64,000 nt of DNA, taken from positions 62,001-126,000 of the forward strand of contig NZ_BBNN01000015.1 in NCBI RefSeq assembly GCF_000829695.1. Reading direction: 5' to 3'. A program made the translations under genes and the position numbers. Below the pieces are notes generated by a model. That model worked only from the letters and a program-made list of their open reading frames with translations, ran no database searches and was not told the DNA's origin. Below, piece after piece: positions 44,835-53,933 of this stretch (its first letter is position 1; each line of letters starts with the position of its first letter). This stretch comes from Streptomyces sp. NBRC 110035. Lineage in GTDB: Bacteria > Actinomycetota > Actinomycetes > Streptomycetales > Streptomycetaceae.

Positions 44835-44865
44835 ACGGGCGGCATCCGAGATGGATGCCGCCCGT
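44835..44865 (-). terminator. 13-bp hairpin after tRNA-Leu
   Basis: ACGGGCGGCATCC (44835-44847) pairs perfectly with 44853-44865 around GAGAT, nine bases past the tRNA 3' end. Confidence 0.75.
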
Positions 44866-44874
44866 CCGACGGTG

Positions 44875-44958
44875 TGCGCGAGGGGGGAGTTGAACCCCCA
44901 CGCCCTTTCGGGCACTGGAACCTGAATCCAGCGCGTCTGCCTATTCCGCCACCCGCGC
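44875..44958 (-). tRNA. tRNA-Leu (CAG)
   Basis: Eighty-four-base class II tRNA. The acceptor stem GCGCGGG pairs with CTCGCGC (one G·U), the anticodon loop is TTCAGGT with anticodon CAG, the variable arm is long (TGCCCGAAAGGGCG), and the T stem-loop is GGGGG-TTCAACT-CCCCC. CCA is not encoded. In Mycobacterium a leucine tRNA also sits beside fhaA, so the gene belongs to the conserved block. Confidence 0.95.
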
Positions 44959-45616
44959 ATTGGGTGTGCCATCAGGGCCTTCCCCGTTGGGTCCGGCGCC
45001 TTTCGACTCCTGAACATTAGCACGCTGGCCGGGGTGGATTCACATCCCTTTCCTCTCCCCGGAACTCACCCGCACTGAGCAGCGGCGCGGCCGGTGAGCT
45101 GCCCCTGAGCAGCCCTCGGGCCGCGCACCGGCCACCCCCGAAGCACCCCCTGACCGCCCCCGGGCAGCCACGCATGATCAAGGTCGCCGCCCCATCACTC
45201 CGCCCCCTGACGCCCGTACCGCTCCCGCCCGCCCCCGAGAACCGGTCAAGAACCGATCGAGAACCGCTTCACGTATCAACCTCGTACCGGTACCCCCCGT
45301 CTCCCCAGGTACCGGGCGGAGTCCCACAGTCAGGTGCGGGACACTGGTCCACGGCCCCTCTACGATCCATGGCGGGGGCTCGCACAGGCACGGCCGAAGG
45401 AGTACCGGAGGGGAGCCCGGAGGAACCCCGCCGGACGTCGACACCCGTCGGCCGGGCGGGCAGGGGGAACCAGCCGATCGACCAGGGCGTGGATACGATC
45501 AGTAAGCAGTACCGGTTATGCGGTGCACGCGACAGCGCACCGGGCAGTAGACGCAGTAGAAGCAGCAGTGGAAGACAGGGCAGTACGCAGGACGGCAACG
45601 ACGGAGGAGGTGCCCC
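44959..45616. promoter_or_regulatory. Upstream region of the fhaA operon
   Basis: No gene is supported in about 650 bases. TACGAT (45494-45499), about 120 bases upstream of fhaA, could be a -10 element; no good -35 accompanies it. The last 100 bases are a purine-rich leader leading to GGAGGAGG. Confidence 0.4.
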
Positions 45617-46483
45617 ATGGGAGTCCTGAAGAAGTTCGAGCAGCGACTCGAAGGCCTGGTCAACGGCACCTTTGCCAAGGTGTTCAAGTCCGAGGTGCAG
45701 CCCGTGGAGATCGCGGGAGCTCTCCAGCGGGAGTGCGACAACAACGCGACCATCTGGAACCGCGACCGCACCGTCGTCCCCAACGACTTCATCGTCGAGC
45801 TGAGCACCCCCGACTTCGAGCGGCTCAGCCCGTACTCCGGGCAGCTCGGGGACGAACTCGCCGGCATGGTGCGCGACTACGCCAAGCAGCAGCGCTACAC
45901 CTTCATGGGCCCCATCAAGGTGCACCTGGAGAAGGCGGACGACCTCGACACCGGCCTGTACCGGGTGCGCAGCCGTACGCTCGCCTCCTCCAGCAGCCAG
46001 GCGGGCCCCGGCCCCGGCGGACCCGGCACGGGCGGCCCGCCCGCCGGCGGCCCCGGCGGCTACGGCTACCCGCCCGCCGGTCCCTCGGGCGGCGCCCCGC
46101 CCATGCCGGCCGCGCCACCGCCCGGCGGCCGGCCCGGCGGCTACGGCTACCCGCAGCCCGCGGGCGGCCAGCGGCCCCCCGCCGCGCCCGCGTCCGCCGG
46201 ACGCACCCGGCACTGGATCGAGATCAACGGCAACCGCCACCAGATCTCCAACGCAACGCTCGTACTGGGCCGCAGCACCGAAGCCGACGTGCGGATCGAC
46301 GACCCCGGCGTGTCCCGCCGGCACTGCGAGATCCGGACCGGAACGCCCTCGACGATCCAGGACCTCGGATCCACCAACGGCATCGTGGTGGACGGACAGC
46401 ACACCACCCGCGCTACGCTCCGCGACGGCTCGCGGATCGTCGTGGGCAGCACCACCATCATTTACCGGCAAGCCGAAGGGTGA
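45617..46483 (+). CDS. fhaA: FHA-domain protein FhaA
   Basis: Phosphothreonine-binding adaptor (288 residues) of the growth and division cluster. The N-terminal DUF3662 domain (MGVLKKFEQRLEGLVNGTFA, residues 1-110) is joined by a Gly/Pro/Tyr-rich linker to a C-terminal FHA domain (about 200-285). Core FHA residues are visible: GRSTEADVRIDDPGVSRRH and DLGSTNGIVVDG. The ATG at 45617 follows GGAGGAGG. It starts a co-oriented run: fhaA, fhaB, pstP, ftsW, pbpA, pknB. In Mycobacterium FhaA binds the pseudokinase MviN, controlling lipid II flipping. Confidence 0.93.
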   Translation: MGVLKKFEQRLEGLVNGTFAKVFKSEVQPVEIAGALQRECDNNATIWNRDRTVVPNDFIVELSTPDFERLSPYSGQLGDELAGMVRDYAKQQRYTFMGPIKVHLEKADDLDTGLYRVRSRTLASSSSQAGPGPGGPGTGGPPAGGPGGYGYPPAGPSGGAPPMPAAPPPGGRPGGYGYPQPAGGQRPPAAPASAGRTRHWIEINGNRHQISNATLVLGRSTEADVRIDDPGVSRRHCEIRTGTPSTIQDLGSTNGIVVDGQHTTRATLRDGSRIVVGSTTIIYRQAEG

Positions 46484-46493
46484 AGCGGGGGCA

Positions 46494-47003
46494 ATGTCAG
46501 AGCTGACCCTCACGGTCATGCGGCTGGGTTTCCTGGCCGTTCTGTGGCTGTTCGTGATCGTGGCCGTACAGGTCATCCGCAGTGACCTGTTCGGCACGCG
46601 GGTCACCCAGCGCGGAGCACGCCGGGAGGCCGCCCGGCCGCAACAGAGCGCCCGGCAGGCACCACCGCCGCAGCGCCAGCAGTCCGGGGGCGGCCGCCGC
46701 GGCCGCAACGCCCCCACCAAGCTGGTCGTGACCGAGGGCACCCTCACGGGCACCACCGTCGCGCTCCAGGGCCAGACCATCACGCTGGGCCGGGCACACG
46801 ACAGCACGATCGTGCTGGACGACGACTACGCCTCCAGCCGCCATGCCCGGATCTACCCGGACCGCGACGGCCAGTGGATCGTCGAGGACCTGGGTTCCAC
46901 GAACGGCACCTATCTGGACCGGTCCAGGCTGACGACCCCCACACCGATCGGACCGGGTTCACCGATCCGCATCGGCAAGACCGTCATCGAGCTGCGGAAG
47001 TAG
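46494..47003 (+). CDS. fhaB: FHA-domain protein FhaB (FipA-like)
   Basis: A 169-residue protein with an N-terminal transmembrane helix (about 9-26, GFLAVLWLFVIVAVQVI) and a C-terminal FHA domain (about 92-165) with GRAHDSTIVLDDDYASSRHA and DLGSTNGTYLDR. It reads phosphothreonines made by PknB-type kinases and, in Mycobacterium, links division proteins under stress (FipA). ATG at 46494, 10 bases after fhaA. A 42-codon ORF separates it from pstP. Confidence 0.93.
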   Translation: MSELTLTVMRLGFLAVLWLFVIVAVQVIRSDLFGTRVTQRGARREAARPQQSARQAPPPQRQQSGGGRRGRNAPTKLVVTEGTLTGTTVALQGQTITLGRAHDSTIVLDDDYASSRHARIYPDRDGQWIVEDLGSTNGTYLDRSRLTTPTPIGPGSPIRIGKTVIELRK

Positions 47004-47010
47004 TACGACA

Positions 47011-47139
47011 ATGAGCGAGCGGAGCGAGCACGCAGTGGGGGCCCCCACCCCGGGCCCCGGCGCGCTCCCGACCGGAGGGTGGGCAGTGTGGCTCGACACG
47101 ACCGGCTGTACCCGGAGCCGACGGGCGAGGTGCGCATGA
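47011..47139 (+). CDS. Possible 42-residue coupling peptide between fhaB and pstP
   Basis: An ATG eight bases past the fhaB stop, with GGAAG upstream, begins MSERSEHAVGAPTPGPGALP and ends in TGA overlapping the pstP ATG (ATGA). There is no recognised domain. It may be a translational coupler, or chance: the opening GAGCGAGCGGAGCGAG is a common Streptomyces intergenic phrase. Confidence 0.3.
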   Translation: MSERSEHAVGAPTPGPGALPTGGWAVWLDTTGCTRSRRARCA

Positions 47140-48683
47140 GTCTGTCCCTGCGCTTCGCCGCCGGATCGCACAAGGGGATGATCCGCGAGGGCAACGAGGA
47201 CTCCGGTTACGCCGGCCCCCGCCTGCTCGCCATCGCCGACGGCATGGGCGGCGCCGCGGCCGGCGAGGTCGCCTCCTCCGAGGCCATCTCCACCATCGTC
47301 TCGCTCGACGACGACGTACCCGGTTCCGACCTGCTCACCTCCCTCGGCTCGGCCGTACAGCGCGCCAACGACCAGCTGCGCATGATGGTCGAGGAGGACC
47401 CCCAGCTCGAGGGCATGGGCACCACCCTGACCGCGCTGCTGTGGACCGGCCAGCGCCTCGGCATGGTCCACGTCGGCGACTCCAGGGCCTACCTGCTGCG
47501 CGACGGCGTCCTCACCCAGATCACCCAGGACCACACCTGGGTGCAGCGGCTGGTGGACGAGGGACGGATCACCGAGGAGGAGGCGACCACCCACCCGCAG
47601 CGGTCCCTGCTCATGCGGGCCCTCGGCAGCGGCGAGCACGTCGAACCCGACCTGTCGATCCGTGAGGTCCGGGCGGGCGACCGGTACCTGATCTGCTCCG
47701 ACGGCCTGTCCGGCGTGGTCTCCCACCAGACCATGGAGGAGGCCCTCGCCGGCTACCAGGGCCCCGAGGACACCGTCCAGAACCTGATCGAGCTGGCACT
47801 GCGCGGCGGCGGTCCGGACAACATCACCGTGATCATCGCCGACGTCCTCGACCTCGACACCGGCGACACCCTGGCCGGCCAGCTGTCCGACGCCCCGGTC
47901 GTGGTCGGCGCCGTCGCCGAGAACCAGACCCAGCCCAGCGACAGCAGCGCCATGCAGACCCCGGCCGGCCGCGCCGCCGGACTCGGCCGCAGACGCGGCC
48001 GGGGCGGCGGGGAGGGTGAAGGCGAGTTCGGCCCGCCCGGTAGCGGTGACGACGTCACCGGCTTCATCCAGACCGACGGCTTCGGCTACGACGAGGACAC
48101 CTTCGTCAAGCCCCGCAAGAGCCGCCGCTGGCTCAAGCGCTCCTTCTTCGGCCTGCTCACCCTCGCCGTCATCGGCGGCGGCGTGTACAGCGGCTGGCGC
48201 TGGACGCAGACCCAGTACTACGTCGGCACCAACGGCGAGCACGTCGCGCTCTACCAGGGCATCAGCCAGGACCTGGCCTGGGTCTCGCTCTCGAAGGTCG
48301 AGAAGGACCACCCCGAGATCGAACTCAAGTACCTGCCGCCCTACCAGCGGAAGCTGGTCGAGGCGACCATCGCCGAGGGCGACCTGCACGGCGCCCGGAC
48401 GAAGATCGACGAACTCGCGGTACAGGCCTCCGCGTGCAGGAAGGAAGCCGAGCGCCGCGCCGCCGACAGCAAGAACAGCGCGAAGACCGGCGAGGGCGAG
48501 GCCGGAGGCACCACGGGAACCACACCCGCCTCCTTCACGTCCAAGGCCTCGCCGACGCCGACCCCCTCGGGCTCGACCGAGGCACCGCAGCAGTCCACGC
48601 CCCCGTCCGCACCTACTCCCAGCCCCGGCCCCAGCCTCTCGGAGGAGGAGCGGAAGGTCGTCTCGCTGTGCGGTAAGCAGTAG
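47136..48683 (+). CDS. pstP: PP2C-type Ser/Thr phosphatase PstP
   Basis: Phosphatase that reverses PknB-type phosphorylation (515 residues). The PP2C catalytic domain (about 1-240) carries the metal-binding motifs REGNEDSG, IADGMGGAAAG, MGTTLTALL, HVGDSRAYLL, DHTWVQRL, CSDGLSGVVS and GGPDNITVII. A juxtamembrane Gly/Arg-rich linker leads to one transmembrane helix (about 335-357) and an extracellular Ser/Thr/Pro-rich tail. The start at 47136 matches Mycobacterium PstP well; GTG at 47088 is a weaker alternative. It is followed closely by ftsW. Confidence 0.95.
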   Translation: MSLSLRFAAGSHKGMIREGNEDSGYAGPRLLAIADGMGGAAAGEVASSEAISTIVSLDDDVPGSDLLTSLGSAVQRANDQLRMMVEEDPQLEGMGTTLTALLWTGQRLGMVHVGDSRAYLLRDGVLTQITQDHTWVQRLVDEGRITEEEATTHPQRSLLMRALGSGEHVEPDLSIREVRAGDRYLICSDGLSGVVSHQTMEEALAGYQGPEDTVQNLIELALRGGGPDNITVIIADVLDLDTGDTLAGQLSDAPVVVGAVAENQTQPSDSSAMQTPAGRAAGLGRRRGRGGGEGEGEFGPPGSGDDVTGFIQTDGFGYDEDTFVKPRKSRRWLKRSFFGLLTLAVIGGGVYSGWRWTQTQYYVGTNGEHVALYQGISQDLAWVSLSKVEKDHPEIELKYLPPYQRKLVEATIAEGDLHGARTKIDELAVQASACRKEAERRAADSKNSAKTGEGEAGGTTGTTPASFTSKASPTPTPSGSTEAPQQSTPPSAPTPSPGPSLSEEERKVVSLCGKQ

Positions 48684-48710
48684 GCAAGCCGTGAGAGGCC
48701 CTGTCACACG

Positions 48711-50147
48711 ATGAGCAGTACTACCAACCCATCGGCGCAGCACACGTCCACGATCGGTGCGATCGGGGCGCCGAGCCGGCGCAACACCGAGCTCGCACTA
48801 CTCGTCTTCGCCGTCGTCATCCCGGTCTTCGCCTACGCCAACGTCGGGCTGGCCCTCAACGACGAGATCCCGGCCGGCCTGCTGAGCTACGGCCTGGGCC
48901 TCGGCCTGATGGCCGGCATCGGCCACCTCGTCGTACGGAAGTTCGCACCGTACGCGGACCCGCTGATGCTGCCGCTGGCCACCCTGCTCAACGGGCTCGG
49001 GCTCGTCGCCATCTGGCGGCTCGACCAGTCCGAACTGCTGCAGGGAATCAAGCAGGCGGGCACCGCCGCGCCCCGGCAACTGCTCTACACCGCCATGGGC
49101 ATCGGCCTGTTCGTCGCCGTACTGGTCTTCCTCAAGGACCACCGCGTCCTGCAGCGCTACACCTACATCTCGATGCTCGGTGCGCTGGTCCTCCTGCTGC
49201 TGCCGCTGGTGCCCGGCCTCGGCCAGAACATCTACGGCGCCAAGATCTGGATCAAGGTCGGCAGCTTCTCCATCCAGCCCGGTGAGTTCGCCAAGATCGT
49301 CCTGGCGATCTTCTTCGCCGGCTACCTCATGGTGAAGCGCGACGCACTCGCCCTGGCCAGCCGCCGCTTCATGGGTCTCTACCTCCCCCGCGGACGCGAC
49401 CTCGGCCCCATCCTGGTCGTCTGGGCGATCTCGATCCTCATCCTCGTCTTCGAGACCGACCTCGGCACCTCGCTGCTGTTCTTCGGCATGTTCGTGATCA
49501 TGCTGTACGTCGCCACCGAACGCACCAGCTGGATCGTCTTCGGTCTGCTGATGTCCGCCGTCGGCGCCGTCGGCGTCGCCAGCTTCGAACCCCACATCCA
49601 GCAGCGCGTCGACGCCTGGCTCGACCCGATGAAGGAATACACCCTCAGCCGGGAAGGCATCGTCGGCCACTCCGAACAGGCCATGCAGGCACTGTGGGCC
49701 TTCGGCTCCGGCGGCACCCTCGGCACCGGCTGGGGCCAGGGCCACTCCGACCTCATCCGGTTCGCCGCCAACTCCGACTTCATTCTCGCCACCTTCGGCG
49801 AGGAACTCGGCCTGGCCGGCGTCATGGCCCTGCTCCTGCTCTACGCGCTGATCGTGGAACGCGGCGTGCGCACCGCCCTCGCCGCCCGCGACCCCTTCGG
49901 CAAGCTGCTCGCCATCGGCCTGTCCGGCGCCTTCGCGCTCCAGGTCTTCGTCGTCGCCGGCGGCGTCATGGGCCTGATCCCGCTGACCGGTATGACGATG
50001 CCGTTCCTGGCGTACGGCGGTTCGTCCGTCATCGCCAACTGGGCACTGATCGGCATCCTGCTGAGAATCAGCGACACGGCCAGACGCCCCGCCCCCGCCC
50101 CCGCCGCCAACCCCGACGCCGAGATGACCCAGGTGGTCCGCCCGTGA
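48711..50147 (+). CDS. ftsW: SEDS-family peptidoglycan glycosyltransferase (FtsW/RodA)
   Basis: Ten-helix SEDS protein (478 residues), polymerising lipid II into glycan strands with its partner PBP. Signature segments are YGAKIWIKVGSFSIQPGEFA, LIFETDLG-type FETDLGTSLLFFG, ATFGEELGLAG and the C-terminal GMTMPFLAYGGSSVIANW. ATG at 48711. The PBP gene overlaps it by 4 bases (GTGA). The neighbouring class B PBP suggests the RodA-like name in Mycobacterium, whereas Streptomyces names it FtsW; the sequence alone does not separate them. Confidence 0.93.
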   Translation: MSSTTNPSAQHTSTIGAIGAPSRRNTELALLVFAVVIPVFAYANVGLALNDEIPAGLLSYGLGLGLMAGIGHLVVRKFAPYADPLMLPLATLLNGLGLVAIWRLDQSELLQGIKQAGTAAPRQLLYTAMGIGLFVAVLVFLKDHRVLQRYTYISMLGALVLLLLPLVPGLGQNIYGAKIWIKVGSFSIQPGEFAKIVLAIFFAGYLMVKRDALALASRRFMGLYLPRGRDLGPILVVWAISILILVFETDLGTSLLFFGMFVIMLYVATERTSWIVFGLLMSAVGAVGVASFEPHIQQRVDAWLDPMKEYTLSREGIVGHSEQAMQALWAFGSGGTLGTGWGQGHSDLIRFAANSDFILATFGEELGLAGVMALLLLYALIVERGVRTALAARDPFGKLLAIGLSGAFALQVFVVAGGVMGLIPLTGMTMPFLAYGGSSVIANWALIGILLRISDTARRPAPAPAANPDAEMTQVVRP

Positions 50148-51616
50148 ACAAGCCCCTGCGCCGAATCGCGATCTTCTGCGGCCTCCTCATCCTCACGCTC
50201 CTCATCCGCGACAACTGGCTCCAGTACGTCCAGGCCGACGAGCTGAGGACCGACGAGCACAACCGCCGGGTCGCCATCGAGCGGTACGCCTCACCGCGCG
50301 GCGACATCATCGTCGGCGGCGAACCCATCACCGGACACGCCACCACCAAGGGCGACTTCAAGTACAAGCGCACCTACAAGGACGGCGCCATGTGGGCGCC
50401 GGTCACCGGCTTCGTCTCCCAGGCCTTCGGCGCCAACCAGCTGGAGTCCATCGAGGACGGCATCCTCACCGGCAACGACGACCGCCTGTTCTTCCGCAAC
50501 ACGCTCGACATGCTGACGGGCAAGAACAAGGAGGGCGGCAACGTCGTCACCACCCTCAACGCGGACGCGCAGAAAGCCGCCTACGAGGGACTGAAGAAGC
50601 AGGGCGGCAAGGGCTCCGTCGTCGCCATCGAACCTTCCACCGGCAAGATCCTCTCCCTCGCCTCCTTCCCGTCCTACGACCCGTCCACGATCGCCGGCGA
50701 CGACGCCGCGGACGCCGAGGCGTGGCAGAAGCTGCAGAAGAAGGACAACGAGGACGACCCGATGCTGAACCGGGCCCTGCGTGAGGTCTACCCGCCCGGT
50801 TCCACCTTCAAGGTCCTCACCGCGGCCGCCGCCCTGGAGGAGGGCCTGTACGAGAGCGCGGACGACAAGACCGACACGCCGCTGCCGTGGGTCATGCCGG
50901 AGACCACCACCGAGCTGAAGAACGACGGCGACCTCCCCTGCAAGGACGCCACCCTCCGCGAAGCGCTCCGCGTCTCCTGCAACACCGTCTTCGGCAAGAT
51001 CGGCGCCGACCTCGGCAACGACACGATGCTCGAGTACGCCAAGAAGTTCGGCTTCACCGAGGAACAGTTCGTCCCGGTCCGCTCCAGCGCCTCGATCTTC
51101 TCCGACGACATGGAGCCCTCGCAGACCGCGCTCTCCTCCATCGGCCAGTTCAACACCGCCGCCACCCCGCTGCAGATGGCCATGGTCACCGCCGCCATCG
51201 CCAACAACGGCACCCTGATGCAGCCCTACATGGTCGACGAACTCCAGGCCCCGAGCCTCGACACCATCGAGAAGACGGAGCCGGAGGAGCTGAGCAAGCC
51301 GATGTCGGCGGAGAACGCCCAGATCCTCCAGTCGATGATGGAGACCGTCGTCTCCGAGGGCACCGGCTCCAACGCGCAGATCGACGGCGTCACCGTCGGC
51401 GGCAAGACGGGTACCGCCCAGCACGGTGTGGACAACAGCGAGAACCCCTACGCGTGGTTCATCTCCTACGCCAAGGGCGAGGACGGCAGCTCACCGGTGG
51501 CCGTCGCCGTGATCATCGAGGACGACAACGCCGTACGGGGCGACATCTCCGGTGGTGGCCTCGCGGCCCCGATCGCGAAGAGCGTGATGGAGGCGGTCGT
51601 CAAGGGCAAGCAGTGA
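50144..51616 (+). CDS. pbpA: Class B penicillin-binding protein PbpA
   Basis: Transpeptidase cross-linking the strands made by the coupled SEDS protein (490 residues). A short cytoplasmic start and transmembrane anchor (about 8-22) precede a dimerisation region (about 50-145) and the transpeptidase domain. The active-site motifs are STFK (S220), SCN (278-280) and KTGT (421-424). GTG at 50144 overlaps the ftsW stop. No PASTA domain is present. Confidence 0.95.
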   Translation: MNKPLRRIAIFCGLLILTLLIRDNWLQYVQADELRTDEHNRRVAIERYASPRGDIIVGGEPITGHATTKGDFKYKRTYKDGAMWAPVTGFVSQAFGANQLESIEDGILTGNDDRLFFRNTLDMLTGKNKEGGNVVTTLNADAQKAAYEGLKKQGGKGSVVAIEPSTGKILSLASFPSYDPSTIAGDDAADAEAWQKLQKKDNEDDPMLNRALREVYPPGSTFKVLTAAAALEEGLYESADDKTDTPLPWVMPETTTELKNDGDLPCKDATLREALRVSCNTVFGKIGADLGNDTMLEYAKKFGFTEEQFVPVRSSASIFSDDMEPSQTALSSIGQFNTAATPLQMAMVTAAIANNGTLMQPYMVDELQAPSLDTIEKTEPEELSKPMSAENAQILQSMMETVVSEGTGSNAQIDGVTVGGKTGTAQHGVDNSENPYAWFISYAKGEDGSSPVAVAVIIEDDNAVRGDISGGGLAAPIAKSVMEAVVKGKQ

Positions 51617-51785
51617 CCCCGATCACGTCCGCCGCCCATAGGCGCACGTAGCGGTACCGGTCCTGTATCGGCTGCGGTACTTGGCCAGGTCACACAAAGC
51701 GAGCCGGGTACGGTAGGCCCGGACGGCAGCCTCCGGCCGCACGAACGTGCCGGCCGGGACCGACGGAGAGGGCTGGTAGGTAGCT

Positions 51786-53795
51786 ATGGAAGAGCCGCGT
51801 CGCCTCGGCGGCCGGTACGAACTGGGCCAGGTGCTCGGCCGCGGAGGCATGGCAGAGGTCTACCTCGCCCATGACACCCGTCTCGGCCGCACCGTTGCAG
51901 TGAAGACGCTCCGCGCCGACCTCGCGCGCGACCCGTCCTTCCAGGCCCGGTTCCGCCGGGAGGCCCAGTCGGCCGCCTCGCTCAACCATCCCGCGATCGT
52001 CGCGGTCTACGACACGGGTGAGGACTACATCGACGGGGTCTCCATCCCGTACATCGTCATGGAGTACGTCGACGGCTCCACGCTCCGTGAGCTCCTGCAC
52101 AGCGGCCGCAAGCTGCTGCCGGAGCGGACGCTGGAGATGACCATCGGCATCCTCCAGGCCCTGGAGTACTCGCACCGGGCCGGCATCGTCCACCGCGACA
52201 TCAAGCCCGCGAACGTCATGCTGACGCGCAACGGCCAGGTCAAGGTCATGGACTTCGGCATCGCCCGCGCCATGGGCGACTCCGGCATGACGATGACACA
52301 GACCTCGGCGGTCATCGGCACCGCGCAGTACCTCTCGCCGGAGCAGGCCAAGGGCGAACAGGTCGACGCCCGCTCCGACCTGTACTCCACCGGCTGTCTG
52401 CTGTACGAACTCCTCACCGTCCGACCGCCGTTCGTCGGCGACTCCCCGGTCGCGGTCGCCTACCAGCACGTCCGGGAGGAACCGCAGGCACCGAGCGTCT
52501 TCGACCCCGAGGTCACGCCCGAGATAGACGCGATCACGCTGAAGGCGCTCGTCAAGGACCCCGACTACCGCTACCAGTCGGCCGACGAGATGCGCGCCGA
52601 CATCGAGGCCTACCTCGACGGCCAGCCCGTCGCCGCCGCCGCCACGATGGGCGCGGCCGGCTACGGCGGCTACCCCGACGACCAGGCGACGACGGCCCTG
52701 CGCTCGGACTCCGGCGCCGCCACGTCGATGCTGCCCCCCATGAACCCGGACGACGGCGGCTACGGCTACGACGACCGCCCCGGCCGGCGCCGCCAGCAGA
52801 AGAAGAACAACAACAACACCTCGACGATCCTGCTGGTCGCGGCGGGCGCCCTGGTCCTGATCGGCGCCATCCTCATCGGCCGCTGGGCCTTCTCCGGCAA
52901 CGGAGGCGTGGGCAACGACAACGTCGCGGTCCCGAACTTCGTCGGCACGACCAAGGCAGCCGCGGAGAAAAAGGCCACCAACACGGACCTGGTCCTGGCG
53001 TTCACCTCGAAGCCCTGCGAGGACCAGGCCAAGGGCAACATCTGCGAGCAGGACATCGATCCGGGCACCGACGTCAAGAAGGAGTCCACCGTCAACCTCG
53101 TGGTGTCCACCGGGGCGCCCAAGGTGGCGGTGCCGAGCGTCGTCGGCGACAACGTCGACGACGCCACGGCCGAGCTGGAGGGCGACAAGTACGCCTTCGT
53201 CGTCGAGACGAAGGAGAAGGAGTCCACGGAGACAGCCGGCACCGTCCTCGAGCAGGACCCGGCTCTCGGCGAGGAGGTCGAGAAGGGCACCACCGTCACC
53301 CTCACCGTCGCCAAGGCGGTGGCCAGGTCGACGGTCCCGGACGTCTTCAACAAGACGTGCGACGAGGCCAAGGCGCAGATGACCGCCAACGACCTGGTCG
53401 GCAACTGCACCGAGCAGGAGGTCGACGACGCGAACCAGGTCGGCAAGGTCATCTCGACCACGCCGGGTCCCAACCAGCAGGTCGACAAGAACTCCCAGGT
53501 GCAGATCGTCGTCGGCAAGGCCAAGGCGAACGAGAAGGTCGCCGTCCCGAACGTCAACGGCCAGACGCTGAAGGACGCCCAGAAGATGCTCCAGGAGGCC
53601 GGGCTGGCGGTCGGCGAGATCAAGGGTTCGCAGGACCCCAACTCCCGCGTCATCGGGGCCGACCCGGGCCAGGGCAACCAGGTCGACAAGGGCACGGCGG
53701 TCAGCCTCTTCACCCTGGACCAGGGCGGCAACAACGGGGGCGACGGCGGCGGCGGCTTCTTCGGCGGCCTCACCGGCGGCAACGAGGACGACTGA
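51786..53795 (+). CDS. pknB: Ser/Thr protein kinase PknB with four PASTA domains
   Basis: Membrane kinase of 669 residues that senses wall fragments and phosphorylates division proteins. The kinase domain (about 8-275) has GRGGMAEVYLA, K40, HRDIKPAN and DFGIARAMG. A transmembrane helix (about 345-367) precedes four extracellular PASTA repeats (about 370-645), each with a VPNFVG/VPSVVG-like opening (KVAVPSVVGD, STVPDVFN, KVAVPNVNG). Mycobacterium has PknA next to PknB here; no pknA is present in this window. ATG at 51786. A terminator follows. Confidence 0.95.
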   Translation: MEEPRRLGGRYELGQVLGRGGMAEVYLAHDTRLGRTVAVKTLRADLARDPSFQARFRREAQSAASLNHPAIVAVYDTGEDYIDGVSIPYIVMEYVDGSTLRELLHSGRKLLPERTLEMTIGILQALEYSHRAGIVHRDIKPANVMLTRNGQVKVMDFGIARAMGDSGMTMTQTSAVIGTAQYLSPEQAKGEQVDARSDLYSTGCLLYELLTVRPPFVGDSPVAVAYQHVREEPQAPSVFDPEVTPEIDAITLKALVKDPDYRYQSADEMRADIEAYLDGQPVAAAATMGAAGYGGYPDDQATTALRSDSGAATSMLPPMNPDDGGYGYDDRPGRRRQQKKNNNNTSTILLVAAGALVLIGAILIGRWAFSGNGGVGNDNVAVPNFVGTTKAAAEKKATNTDLVLAFTSKPCEDQAKGNICEQDIDPGTDVKKESTVNLVVSTGAPKVAVPSVVGDNVDDATAELEGDKYAFVVETKEKESTETAGTVLEQDPALGEEVEKGTTVTLTVAKAVARSTVPDVFNKTCDEAKAQMTANDLVGNCTEQEVDDANQVGKVISTTPGPNQQVDKNSQVQIVVGKAKANEKVAVPNVNGQTLKDAQKMLQEAGLAVGEIKGSQDPNSRVIGADPGQGNQVDKGTAVSLFTLDQGGNNGGDGGGGFFGGLTGGNEDD

Positions 53796-53823
53796 CCCAC
53801 CTCCGGCACCCAGGACACGACGG

Positions 53824-53861
53824 AGCCCCGGCGCCCTCTTCGGAGGAAGCCGGGGCTTCTT
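53824..53861 (+). terminator. Terminator after pknB
   Basis: AGCCCCGGC (53824-53832) and GCCGGGGCT (53849-53857) pair around a 16-base loop, followed by TCTTC. Confidence 0.65.
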
Positions 53862-53933
53862 CATGGACCCGGCCCGAACGCGCGCCCTCATTTCGCTCGG
53901 GCCTTCGTCTGCCGCCGCTGGTCGAACGAACGG

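Noticed and set aside
41348-44874. AfsA locus as part of a natural-product cluster
   Set aside because: No polyketide synthase, NRPS, terpene synthase or tailoring genes lie within the window around it.
44875-44958. tRNA-Leu as an integration site for the AfsA locus
   Set aside because: I found no duplicated tRNA 3' end, integrase or excisionase to the left of the tRNA, and tRNA-Leu beside fhaA is ancestral.
45174-45629. A 150-residue frame upstream of fhaA
   Set aside because: No family sequence, mostly Pro/Arg/Gly and overlapping the fhaA start; typical of GC-rich non-coding DNA.
47088-47135. Earlier GTG start for pstP
   Set aside because: A good GGAGGG precedes it, but the added 16 residues have no counterpart in the Mycobacterium protein start; kept only as an alternative.
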